This document shows positions 38,201-49,248 of a DNA stretch of 64,000 nt, piece by piece. The DNA is from Rhizophagus irregularis. Lineage: Eukaryota > Glomeromycota > Glomeromycetes > Glomerales > Glomeraceae. Numbering within the stretch: the first letter of the stretch is position 1; each line of letters starts with the position of its first letter. The translations under genes and the position numbers were made by a program. The notes beneath the pieces are model-generated. The model searched no databases, was not told the DNA's origin, and saw only the letters and a program-made list of their open reading frames with translations. The stretch spans positions 1,168,501 through 1,232,500 of the forward strand of contig NC_089444.1 of NCBI RefSeq assembly GCF_026210795.1. The letters run 5' to 3'.

Positions 38201-38865
38201 AAGTATTGGATAATACTATTAGAGGTCTTAACGAAATTCATCAAAAGAAGATGGTTCATTCCGACTTACATACAGGAAATATATTATTTAAGGAAATTTA
38301 TTGGGTTTCTTCAAATGCGAGTACGTATATTTCAGATGTAGGATTTTGTGGGGATATTAGTAATGAAGATGAAACAAAAATTTATGGAGTTATGCCTTAT
38401 TTGGCTCCTGAAGTATTAAAAGGAAAACCTTATACTCAAGCAGCAGACATATATAGTTTTGGTATGATTATGTATTTTGTAGCAACTGGAAAACAACCTT
38501 TCGCCAATCGTGAACATGATCAAAACCTTGCATTAGATATATGTGAAGGAGTTAGACCCGAAACAAGTGATCAAGAAATGCCGAAATGTTATCGTGACTT
38601 GATGAAAAAGTGTTGGGATTCAGATCCAAATAATAGATTAAAAGCTAGTGAAATAGAAAAATTGATTAAATTATTCCATGATTCATATTGTCCAATTGAA
38701 ACAGAACAAGATGATGATGAAATTGAAGAACAATTCAAAGAAGCTGAAAGATACAGAAGAACAAATAGTGATAATTATTTACCAACTGTTCATCCTCAAG
38801 CTATTTATACATCTAGATTACTTAATCCTTTTACTCCAAAATTTATTGATGATAATGTCAAATAA
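35298..38865 (+). CDS. Array-type protein kinase: five tandem N-lobe exons plus one C-lobe exon
   Basis: Six exons: 35298-35684, 35777-36274, 36351-36845, 36927-37400, 37479-37943 and 38017-38865. Their lengths (387, 498, 495, 474, 465, 849) are all multiples of three, all five introns (73-92 bp) are phase 0, and the predicted protein is 1,055 aa. Each of the first five exons has a C-x2-C-x10/11-C-x2-C motif with YKWCK-C, an acidic linker (IDxLIQ-MQ), EW(I)-YNQF or a variant, a glycine-loop region, a beta-3 and (L)NEV or (L)NKV at the exon end. Exons 2-5 open with the beta-4/hinge of the preceding lobe (YG-SQNP-TKDY). Loop quality is poor in exons 1-4 (for example VGMGLVNLY, IDNGFSIVY). Exon 5 is best (SKGGFSTVYSA with VVLK), while exon 4 has lost the lysine (FALIC). 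The C-lobe exon has HSD instead of HRD but keeps Asp and Asn (DLHTGN), then DVG, APE and CWDSDPxxR. It is a paralogue of the minus-strand kinase at 364-3311, and both end with a shared PQAIYTSRLLNPFT motif. Confidence 0.82.
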
Positions 38866-41800
38866 AGCATTCAACAGGTACGGTTATTTAATTGGTTTCT
38901 ATTTTATATATTTATAAATATATATATATATTTTTAATATAATGACTAATTAAATAATTATTAGGCTTGAAAAAAGAGGAAAATTTATTATGTTTATTTT
39001 GTAAAATATTTTTTATTTTTTTTTATGTTTTTTGTATGATAGTAAATGAATATTTATTTATTCAAGAACATTTTATATATTTGATATGTAACAATATATG
39101 TAACTATATATATATATTTTTTCTTTTGATGTATAGTTTTTGTTCAACGCTGATAATAGAGTAGTATGTAAAATTTTACTTTTACATAAATAAAGTCAGT
39201 CTGTAATTGAACAAATTACCAATAAAGTAGTACGTTAATATATTCATGTTTTTGTAAATGAAAAAATGTTTTTTACTTTGTTTTTTATGACATATTATAT
39301 AAAGTATATATATGAATATGACATATTTCTCCTAAACAAGATAAAAATTTAATAAAGAATCTAATTATTGCCCTATAAAAAAAGTGATTTCTGCTTTTAT
39401 AATTTACTATTACAATTTAATATTTTTCTAAAACTTCGCTAAAACAAAATGCATACAAACATAATTCCTACTTAACATTCTTTTTTTTTAAAAAAAAAAA
39501 TAACAAGGACAAATACCATTCTTCCGTCAATTCACCAAACTCTTTTTCCTAGTTGATTTCACGTTGAAAATTTTTTTTTTTACTGTTTACTAAAGAATTA
39601 ATGTAAAATTTCATAGTAGAGTTCGGAAATTGGAACCGGTTGTAAAAAACCGGGTTAAACCCGGTTCGTCGGTTGGACCAAATTTTTATTCAGTTATAAT
39701 CGGTTTAATTCTGGCTTAAATATAACTAATCATCAGCTGGAACCGGTATAAAATATAACTGGTTTAAATATAGTAGGATTGTTTCCGGATTTAGCAATAT
39801 TGCTTTTTGTGTTACTTCTACTGTAGAATTTGCTTTTATATACCTAGCGCAAAATTTTTTTTATTTAGTTATTAAATTTCTTTGTGCTTTTTTTTTGTCG
39901 AAATAAATTTTTTATTGTGGTTACAAAGACAAAAAAAAAGTGTAAAATATAAGTAATTTGAGGAAAATGGAATTAAATTTACCACTTGTGGTAATCTAGG
40001 CAAGTTTTAGAAGTTTTGAGCTATCAAGCAATGAAAGAAAATTATAGAAAGTATGTTTTACCATGACTTCACAAATTTAAGTAGTGATAAAATGAAGACT
40101 TCTGGTTTACGTCTAATTTTAGGGTGAATGTATGATTTTTTTTTTCGATTTTTTTTTTCGAATATACTCTAATTTTCTTATAAAAAAATGTTTAATTTTT
40201 GACTTGTCAGCAGCAAGCTTAAGAATAATTGATCATATTCATAAAAAAAAGAAGAATTTGTATTAACTAGGATTTTTTCAAAATTCTGATAGATGAATCT
40301 TTATTGAAGAATGCACTGTATTTTAGCTTCATCACATATTCCCTGCTATTAGAAATATATATTAATTCCTTGCTTCATTTAATATTCTATATAAAATATG
40401 TTTTTTATTAAAGTATGAGAAAGAGGAGATAGAATTTGTTTCCATAACCCTTCTATCATTATCATCCTTCCTAATAACTTCATTTAATTCTATTTTATTT
40501 CGTTTCTTTTCTAGAATTTTATTTAAAGTTATTCCAATATCTTTTTTCATACAATTTTCACGTTGCTGAATATTATAATCTATTTCAAATTACGATCTTG
40601 TTTAATTTTGTTCTTTATCGTTCACTAGTTTATTATATCTTTTATTACGATATTAGGATTTGTACTCTTTTTTTTAAGTTTCAAATTTATGATTTTATTC
40701 TTCATTACAGTTTTATTTTTGTATTTTTTTCTTTTTTACTCTACGCCGTTTGTTGGTTTTGTTCAGTTTGATCTCTCGAATTATTTTATCTAAAATTCTT
40801 GTTAACAATTCTAAAGATTCATAAACTTATATTTCGTTTAGAATTTACGACTTATTTCCATTTTGAGTCTCACTTCATCATTTGTTCTTTAACTAATTCG
40901 ATCTCTCTCTTTTGCTTCTCTGTAAATAATTCGACTATTTAATTCCACATTTTACGTTTAACTATATTTCTTCACAATCAGCAAGTACATCGAAAATTGT
41001 AGTGCTGATTTTTAATTTTCTGTATTTTTTCACTCTTCATTAATTTTCATATTGATTGTATCAATATTGTGATCTGTAATTAATTTCTCGTCATTAATAA
41101 TTTCGTGTTCGTTAATTGTTTCCAAAAATCTCTATTGACGAATACGTAATCGATTCTAGAAGATGTTTCTCAATTCTTCCGTATAGTAAAACCAATTGTC
41201 AATAAATTAATTGTTCATGATTTTTATTAAATGCATTAGCATTTTTTATCAATTAATAATAAAATTATTCACAAAAAGATATATGTTATTGTCCGTTTGT
41301 AGTGTCAATTCTGCGCCACAAGATTCTATAGTAAACATCCTAATATAAAATTGTTTTTTGAATGTACAATAAGTACATTAAAGTAAAAAACATCGAGATA
41401 AACATGTGATCAACTATGTTTTTGCATTTAGACAAATTTTTGTTCCTTCATTTACAGTAATTATCACCTAATGATATGCCCAAAACATAGATTCCCACAG
41501 GAAAAAAACTTATGGAGTCCCTTATAGTACTAAACTCAGATGCTTTCCTCACATCAGATACATCAATAGAAATAAAATGTTAGGAGAAATTTCAAAAATT
41601 TAGGTGAATAATTTGAAATAACATCCTTTTTTTAAAAATATTTTCAGTGAAGCTACCACCACATTGATCACCACATTGACTAACCATCACACCACCAGTC
41701 CACCACCAAGAAAAAAATGACGACAAAGAACATTATGTACTATGAAATCTACTTGAATAATCAAACTTCTAGTTTAACTGGGGATGAAAAATAAAATATT

Positions 41801-42490
41801 TATCGTCTAAATTGAGGACGAAACTTGGGATAAAAGAAATTATTACGCTTCATTTCCATTGCAATTTTTACATGATCATTTGCCACGTTCCCCTTCCAAT
41901 TCTCCTCTATTATAGTGTGTTTGTTTGCTATGTCTCTCTCTTCAAGTTCATCTGGAAGAAGCAAATAACGAACTGTATATCAAACTATAATTGAGGTTCG
42001 CTCCTACCTATATTATAAGTCTTTTTGCTGGTAAAGACGGTTGTCACGCTTGTTGTACGATCGGATATTCGGATCTGAAAATTTGATGTAAAATTAAAAA
42101 AAAATGGTAGGTATAAGTGTAATTCACGCAATCCACTAATTACTATCTTTAAATTCTTAATAAATCATAAAATATTTGTATAACTAGATTATATAATAAT
42201 TTCTATTACTGTGTGTCAACTGTGTCATGAAAAATAACAATTTTCTATGAGTTAACGCTTAAGTAATATTTTCCGTTGAATTAAGTTGTTTAAATTCTTA
42301 ATAAAAACCAACTAAACATTACATAAACTTCACATCTTATTAATTTGTGACCAAAAAATTGTCGCCATTTCAATTAGTGAACTATTCTAAAATAGTTAAA
42401 AATGGTGATCTGACGTAATAATTAAAGGATGAGTCACATTTGATTATCATAAGTATTGATATAAACTCGCGCTGAAATCTACTTCTCCGA
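38866..42490. other. Gene-poor AT-rich region with decayed coding traces
   Basis: Mostly A/T-rich sequence with homopolymer runs. On the minus strand at 40360-41200 short Lys/Glu/Asn-rich reading frames (for example VELFTEKQKREIELVKEQ) are separated by stops, suggesting a degraded coiled-coil gene. A CAC/ACC-rich patch lies at 41650-41710. No intact gene was seen. Confidence 0.45.
39633..39760. repeat. Cluster of ACCGGTT/AACCGG palindromes
   Basis: AACCGGGTT and AACCCGGTT (39648-39666) form a near-perfect palindrome with a 1-base centre. Further AACCGG, ACCGGT and CGGTT motifs occur within about 60 bp on either side. This is a compact GC island in very AT-rich DNA. It could be the terminus of a mobile element or a protein-binding cluster. 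Confidence 0.55.
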
Positions 42491-43301
42491 TGGCTGACGA
42501 AAATTCACTCTATCCAAAGTTCTTTATGTTGCGCATATACACCATCTTATAATACTTCCCCTCAACATACGACACAATATTCGTCACATCATTCTCCAAG
42601 TTATTTACCATCATCCTTCGTGGTTTTCAAACATACATCACTCATACTCATCAATTGTTTTGCAACATTCGTCTTCTTCAGTGTCTCCGGAATATATTCC
42701 AGCGAACCGCGAACTATCTCCGTCTATCGAAGATGTTATAAATGGTTTACAGCAGGCATCGTCATTATCTAGTCCAAATATAAGATATGATTCATTGTCC
42801 GAAAGGCATTAAATTGAACCAATTTCTCAATCAGACAGGTCACTTGGATTTGCATGATAATGATACCATATGTTCGCACGACTCGTTTACGATTGACTCA
42901 CGTACACCGCCTTTACCTTCATCTTCACGCGAAGGTAGTATCAATACCTCATTAAGGACTTCAAATGATCACCATGTCCGATCTCATGTTCGTATACAAC
43001 CGCTTGGCTCATCTCAATCGGATTGTTGTCCAGATTTAGAATTACCTGGTGAACTTGTCCTTTACACAACAAAATATGACTTACTAGTGCTTGATCCTAA
43101 ACTACATTCGAAAATTTTGCGTATTAAAAAAGACATAGTGCATAGACAGATACAAGACGTTACCCAATTCACTTAGATTTTGATCAATTAACACGTGGAA
43201 AAAAATGATGAGGGTAAAAAGAGGAAAAATCGTAACAACAATGCCAGTTACTTACGTGAACAAGCTTTAAGAAGCGAGATCATAAGTGACCATCATCGCA
43301 G
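42491..43301 (+). pseudogene. Frameshifted pseudogene of an unidentified Ser/Pro-rich protein
   Basis: The plus strand shows good coding character but changes frame at least four times. It opens MADENSLYPK, then shifts to a Ser/Tyr/Pro-rich stretch (TSPQHTTQYSSHHSPSYLPS). A further frame gives SSSSVSPEYIPANRELSPS and EDVINGLQQASSLSSPNIRY to a stop. The next frame (42787-43176) holds PGELVLYTTKYDLLVLDP and KILRIKKDIVHRQIQDV. The last frames hold HLDFDQLTRG and ASYLREQALRSEI, ending at a plausible GTGAGT donor (43302). Amino-acid content stays coherent across the breaks, so this is a recently broken gene rather than chance ORFs. The family was not recognised; the N-terminal half looks disordered and the PGELVLYTTKYDLLVLDP segment looks like a folded domain. 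Confidence 0.7.
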
Positions 43302-45128
43302 GTGAGTAAATTTGGATGTTGAGACGAAGGTTACCTAGTCTCCGTTATTCCGTAGTTGCGATAAAGTGGTCATGAGCATAAGGGTGGCCGAGGTATACCA
43401 CTTTGGTCACTACCGTATGTATGGTCACTACAAGTATACCATACAACCACCATCTGTATGGTCACTTCATAGAAAACTATATGGTGCTGCAGAGTCACTT
43501 ACCCACTTTAGCTTCGCAAAATGCTTGCTTAGGCTGGTCCTAACACTCACATTGTATATTTGTAGACGTATGATTTATGCCCATTGTTTCATATGTTCAC
43601 GTAGGCAAAGAATACGTGATTATTTGAGGATCTCGCAGGCCCAAAATTTTATCTTTCTTTTTGAACAGGCTCAAAGTTGTTATTAATAGATTTACGTCTG
43701 ATGATAGATGTACAATGTGTACATACAGAGGGGATGAACTACGGTCATATTGAATGTAGAAATACGATTTTAGATTAGGACCTATTGGTTCTATCATAAT
43801 GGTGCTTAGCCCTATGTTTGTTCCAGAACTGACGAAATTTTGCCTAACCTACATAATTTAAGGAATATTTTCTAGTAAATTTCTTAATAACAAGTGTTCA
43901 TGTTTAAAGGGGAGTTAGGACTATAAAATGTAAAATATATGAAATGTGATTTATTTTGAACTCGTTCATTTCTAATAAAATCATGACATTCGAATTTATA
44001 ATAAATATTTTTTAACTATAATTGAGTTAATTTTTTAGTATCTTAATTTTATCATATGAAATGAACCAGACCCAAGTCAAAAAATATTCCATATCTTTAC
44101 GCAAATTTACTAAATTTACTCACAATTTTTTAGGTGGTAAATTTGGTATAAGTTTACGATATTTGGGCTGAGCTTCAATAAGTTGTGCCCGTAATTAAAC
44201 AAAATCGGAATATATTTTTCTTACTACAATTCCTTTTTTTTTAAAAAAAAAAAGTTAAAATAAATTTATAAATTAAATTGATAATTGAAAAATTTACAAT
44301 AATTTATTAGAATGAGAAAAAAAAAACAATTAAGAAAAAATTATCACTAAATAGATTATAAAGGGAAAAAAAATTTAAAAAAAAATCAGTTTGGAAAAGA
44401 TCAAAAAAAAAAAAATCTGAATATTAATAACACAAAAAAAAAATGGAAAAAAATTTAATAATAAAAAAAATACTTAATATTTAAAAAATCGGGTTGGAAT
44501 TAAAGGACGTCCGATCGCATCATTCCGAAGAAAATTTTCGTTAGCATTAAAATTTCATAAAATTCAGGCGCAGACGTATCAGTGTTTTCCTGTTACACAA
44601 TTCAGTTAATCTAAACGTGACATTTAAAAATGAAAAAAAAATTCTCATTAATAATTAATTATAAAACTGTTTTTATGGATACATTACCATCCTGTTATTT
44701 GTTCATAACTCAAATAAAAAAAAAAATGTTTTAAAAAAACTACTTCCAAATCATTTTACCATTATGAGTTACTTTAAATAATTATTTATAAAATTTAAAA
44801 AACCTTGACTATTTTTTTTTATTTTTTATTTTTTATTTTATTTTATTACTAGAAGAGTAGTACTCCCAAAACTATTACAAAATAAAAGTAAGACTGCATT
44901 TACATGTTGACAACTAATATACGTGTATAGAATTTTGGGAATTAATCCCCTACGGGACCTCACCCTTCGGACAAACTATTCAAAATACTAGGACTACGCT
45001 AATATATCAAACAATCTAAAAAAAAAAAAATTAAAGATCCGGATTTTTCTTTCGACCATGGTCGCCTTGACTATTTTTATTTTTAGCTCATCTACATACT
45101 AATCAACGTTGATGATCACATGATTTTC
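43302..45128. other. Non-coding region with short repeats
   Basis: At 43385-43470 the motif TATGGTCACT(AC) recurs several times with ATACCA-type complements. From 44230 to 44480 there are many long A runs. A GC-richer patch (CCCCTACGGGACCTCACCCTTCGG) lies near 44947-44970. No intact gene was seen. Confidence 0.5.
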
Positions 45129-45278
45129 GGTATATAGCAAACATGTAGTGTATGATTAACACTGTTCAACGTATGTAATGTATGGTTCAGTGTGTCTGTA
45201 TTGTATAACAAGTGTAGCAATTTCATGTATTGTTTGATAAATATGGTAACTCACACTGTCACACACAATTACTATTAT
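45129..45278 (+). repeat. Left terminal inverted repeat of the MULE
   Basis: Reverse complement of the right arm at about 48612-48798, with several exact blocks over 20 bp interrupted by small indels. It begins GGTATATAGCAAACATGTAG. Confidence 0.8.
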
Positions 45279-45446
45279 ACTATTAATAAGCATTATGTAA
45301 ATTATCTATATCAGGTTTTTTACATGATTTATTTGATTTATTACATAATTTATGTAGTAATAATAAAACAATTAACGCGCAATCTTATTGTGCTTCACTT
45401 TTATATAATAATAACAATTATACGCGCAGTCTTATTGTGCTTTAAC

Positions 45447-48400
45447 ACAAATTACATATTAAGTTCTTTACGCAATTTAAGATTTTCTAACTCTAATTTT
45501 TCGATTTCTGCTTGGGCTTTACGATCTGCTGTTCGCCTTTCAGCTAATTTCATTTTGCATTCTTCAATTTCTAGCTTTATGTTTTTTTGTTTTTGAATTT
45601 GTCAATTTTAATTTTTTTTGATTTCAAATTATTTTCACTTGTAGTATTCTTTCTTTTTCCTCTTTTTGGTTGTTTTCTATTTGTTATATCCTGCATTGGT
45701 ACTATTTTAAATAATTAAATGAGATTAATTAATTAATTAATAATTAATTTATGTTAATGTACTTTTATAATAAATAGCTTTTTGATTCTTCTGATGTATC
45801 CTTTTGGCTTTTTTTATTAGCATTAGTATCTATTAAAGTAATTTAGAATAAATAATTTAATTATAATTATTACTTTATAATTACTTGCCTTTTCTTTTGC
45901 TTTTCGTTAAATTTCACTTTATTTCTTCTGGTATATGGAACACCAAATTTATCATTAATTTCGGCTATCTTAAAAGTCTTACATTAAGTCGTCTACCTCT
46001 AAAAATGGTTTAAAAAAAATTAAAAATTAAAATTACAATTAATAAAAAAAATATTAATTATCATTTACCTATTATACGTTTATTATTATATAACTCTAAT
46101 TTTTAAAGCATTCATAAACTTCTTCAACACTAGATTTGGTTGGAATTGAATTTTGCTAATAGATGTACTTCATTATCAAATTTTTTAGCTATTAAATTAC
46201 TAAAAATAAGATATATTAAAATTTCATAATTTTAAAATTTAAATATTTTATAATAATTCTAAAAGTGTTCTTACCGATTAAAATGGACAAGACATGATTT
46301 AAAAATATATGTCAAATGCTCTTCCCAATTTCTACTAGGATCTCGTTTTTCTAAAACCAATCCCAATCTCTTTGCTTGCCCAGGATCAAGATCTCCAAGT
46401 ATGCATTCCCAACCTGTTCCATAATATGATAAAATTTTACAGGCTTTTCACTTAAATTTTCAATTACTTCAAAAAGCTGAGTAAATAAACATTGATATGC
46501 GTTAGCTGTAAATATGTTAGTATAAATATGACAATATTAATTATTTTTATAAAAATATAATGATATAAGCATATATAATTTAATTAATATATTTACTTAG
46601 TTTATGCATTACATCATAAGAGTTAACTTCGAATTTATTAATATCCCCTTGTACTCTTTTAAATGTTAAGTCAATTTGGAAGCACTTTAAATTTTGCAAT
46701 GATTTTGCTTGAAAATCAAGCATACATAAAATCAAAGTTAATCCATCCCCAAATTGCTCTATTAAAAAAGATAATAATAAATTATAATTTTATATAACAA
46801 ATCTCAGTAAAATGTAATACATGTAAAAGTAAAAAAATTAAATATACAGTAATGCTTACCTATACAAAATACATAGTTATGCATATCAAATTTCTTGCAC
46901 TGAACACTATGCATAACGCCCAAATTTCCCTGTACATAGGGATGCATATTTTTATAACATTTAGCACCTCTGATAAAGTATCTTTATCAAAGATTGCCTT
47001 AATGCTATTATTTTCTATTTAAATAAAATATAGTATAAAATTGTTAGTATTTTAGTATTTAATTGTATTATTAATTTTTTAAAAAAAACCTACTTGCTAT
47101 AATTGAGCGTGGAGTTACACTATCATCTTAAGTAATAATATTTTGAATCATTGTTTGTAATTCATCCCTAATGCCTACTGGTGTGCATTCTGGGTGGTTA
47201 TGTGTACCTATGCATACTAATGCAATATAAGGACATGCAGCTAAATCATATGGAATGAATTCAATAAACTGCACATTGCATGTTCACTCAATTATAGTTC
47301 CTTGTATGACTTGATTATCTTTAACATGTGGAATTCTTAACAAAAATAAAAGTCATTATAATTATATTTATTATGTATATTGAATTTTAATTAATTTACT
47401 AACCACATGATTTTATTCTTGAGGCTCGTGGAACCAAGGTACAGCATTGGTTTTCCTTATTATTTACATCAATCTGAATTATACAATTATTAGTAATATG
47501 TAAATTAAATAAATAATTATAGAGTAATACTTACATCTCGTCCTTGAAAAAGATCTCGCAATAATTCCAAATCAATTTCTTCTTGGACTTTAATGTATCG
47601 ATGCCATTTTTCTCCTCTAATCCATTTGTCACATCCAATAAAAAACTCTTCACCTCCATTTATAATAATTTTTCTTAATTTTGCTTGGTCATTGCAAAAT
47701 TGATTATTAACTTTATATTTACAGGTCGTTGATTTGGCAGCAAGATAAAAACTAATTTAAATATATATAAACTGATTAATATTAACAAATAAAAAAATTA
47801 ACATAAAGCAAATATCAATAAACTTACATATAAGTTTTAACTTTTTTATTATTATTATATTTATGTTGATTTAATTTAATAAATGTTTCTGATTCCATAT
47901 CAACTTCATTATGCTGCTCATTAATAAAATTTGGATCGGAAAAAGAACAATGTTTGATCCCTTGGCATTTTCACACATCCTTTTTTACTGACACTCCAAA
48001 ATAAGGACAATTTTGTATTGTGGTTGATCCACCTGTTCCATTATTAGAATACTGAATCTAATATGATAATAAATTAAATAAAGTAACAAAGTAAAAATAA
48101 TTTTAATGATGAAAAATACTTACATCATTAAAACAGGCCATTGAATTTGCCCAGCCAGTAATATTAAATATTGTGGCCACTCCTTGTGGTGAAGTTTTTG
48201 GATATTCAATTGGAAGAGCTGAATGTATAACTTCTGGAACTGAGAGATATTTTGTAAAAAATGCTATTGGTTCCTCATCTTCATTAATATTCTAAATAAA
48301 AATTAAAAGTTATTCAAATAATTATATTAAACCTTAATAATATCAAATTAATAAAACAAAAAAAGGACAAAAAGTAAACCTGTTCATCTTTTTCAGAATA

Positions 48401-48475
48401 TTCATCTTCAGATATAGTTTCATCATCAGATATAGTCTTGATATCTGAGAGAATAATTGGATTTATTTTGGACAT
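45447..48475 (-). pseudogene. Broken MULE transposase
   Basis: The coding blocks listed for the element lie in several frames, with in-frame stops (for example after GVSVKKDV, and in the CSVQEI region near 46900) and one frameshift before the C-terminal coiled coil near 45600. Introns explain some of the frame changes but not the internal stops, so the copy is probably inactive. The D in QIDLTFKRV and the D in GDLDPGQAK are candidates for the first two acidic residues of the DDE catalytic triad (inference). Confidence 0.7.
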
Positions 48476-48611
48476 AGTAATAATCGCGTTGTAAATATTA
48501 GAAGAAATAAAATAGAAAAGAAAAGCAAAATACAAATTATGTAATAAATCAAATGATATAGATAATTCACATAATGCTTTATTATTTTTACAAAAAAAAA
48601 AAATTAAATTT

Positions 48612-48798
48612 AGTAACAGTAATTGTGTGTGTGACAGTGTGAGTTACCATATTTATTAAACAATACATGAAATTGCTACACTTGTTATACAATACAGACA
48701 CAACTAACTTTACACTGAATTACTGAACCATACATTACATACGTTGAAAATTATAATATACTATATTTTAATTATGCACTACATGTTTGTTATATACC
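48612..48798 (-). repeat. Right terminal inverted repeat of the MULE
   Basis: Inverted copy of the left arm, longer by two small insertions. It ends ...TATATACC at 48798. Confidence 0.8.
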
Positions 48799-48983
48799 CA
48801 TACATTCGGTATTTCATACAAACAGAAAAAATCAATATACAATACATACAACGCCAAGTATACAATACATGTTTTGGAAACACCGGATGAAAATGGGCCA
48901 TTTTCACCAATCAATGAAGGTCCCTGTGACGCAAATATATGAATCTTGAGTCTTGACCCGTCACGTACGTAAAACTTGACCAC

Positions 48984-49052
48984 CTGCATGCACGTTGTCG
49001 ATCCTATTCATTGTGTATTGTAAAATATATGTGATCGACAACGTGCATGCAG
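48984..49052. repeat. Perfect 20-bp inverted repeat upstream of the alpha-kinase gene
   Basis: The arms at 48984-49003 and 49033-49052 are exact reverse complements (CTGCATGCACGTTGTCGATC on the left). They are separated by 29 bp. The right arm ends 196 bp before the ATG of the vWA/alpha-kinase gene. A cruciform, a relic of a small element or a dimeric factor site are all possible. Confidence 0.85.
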
Positions 49053-49248
49053 TGGGTATATTTGCTCCTGTGACCGATATAACCTCATTGCACATGCGCC
49101 AATCTTTTTTATCTGCATTGATTTGGAAACTAATTTAAATAAATTTGGAAATTCATTTTAACTAACTAATTTGGAAATTATTTTCAAATCCTGAGAATTT
49201 TTTTTTTAAAAAAATAATTTTTATTTTTTATTTAACATATAAGAAATT

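Larger units (their letters stand above)
45129..48798 (-). mobile_element. Mutator-like (MULE) DNA transposon, degenerate, with long terminal inverted repeats
   Basis: Long inverted repeats bound the element: the left arm is at about 45129-45278 and the right arm at about 48612-48798. The shared blocks are GGTATATA-CAAACATGTAGTG, CAACGTATGTAATGTATGGTTCAG, a block starting TGTGTCTGTATTGTATAACA, and one ending GTCACACACAATTACT. The right arm has two extra insertions of about 20-30 bp. Between the arms the minus strand encodes a broken transposase starting at ATG 48475. In order it shows an acidic leader, CPYFGVSVKKDV, a GTHNHPECTP motif (a C...H-x-H zinc-cluster type seen in MULE/FLYWCH proteins), QIDLTFKRVQGDINKFEV and TGWECILGDLDPGQAKRLGL. 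It continues with WEEHLTYIFKSCLVHF and a coiled-coil end (ADRKAQAEIEKLELENLKLR, stop near 45448). No clear 9-bp target duplication was found at the assigned ends. Confidence 0.8.

Noticed and set aside
45192-45596. ORF of 134 aa at the left end of the MULE
   Set aside because: It overlaps the inverted repeat and runs antisense to the transposase C-terminal coiled coil; it is a shadow frame.
45120-48807. Target-site duplication for the MULE
   Set aside because: The 9 bp outside the assigned ends do not match; the ends may be imprecise or the duplication decayed.
48768-48989. 73-aa minus ORF beside the MULE right end
   Set aside because: It overlaps the terminal repeat and the 20-bp inverted repeat; probably chance.
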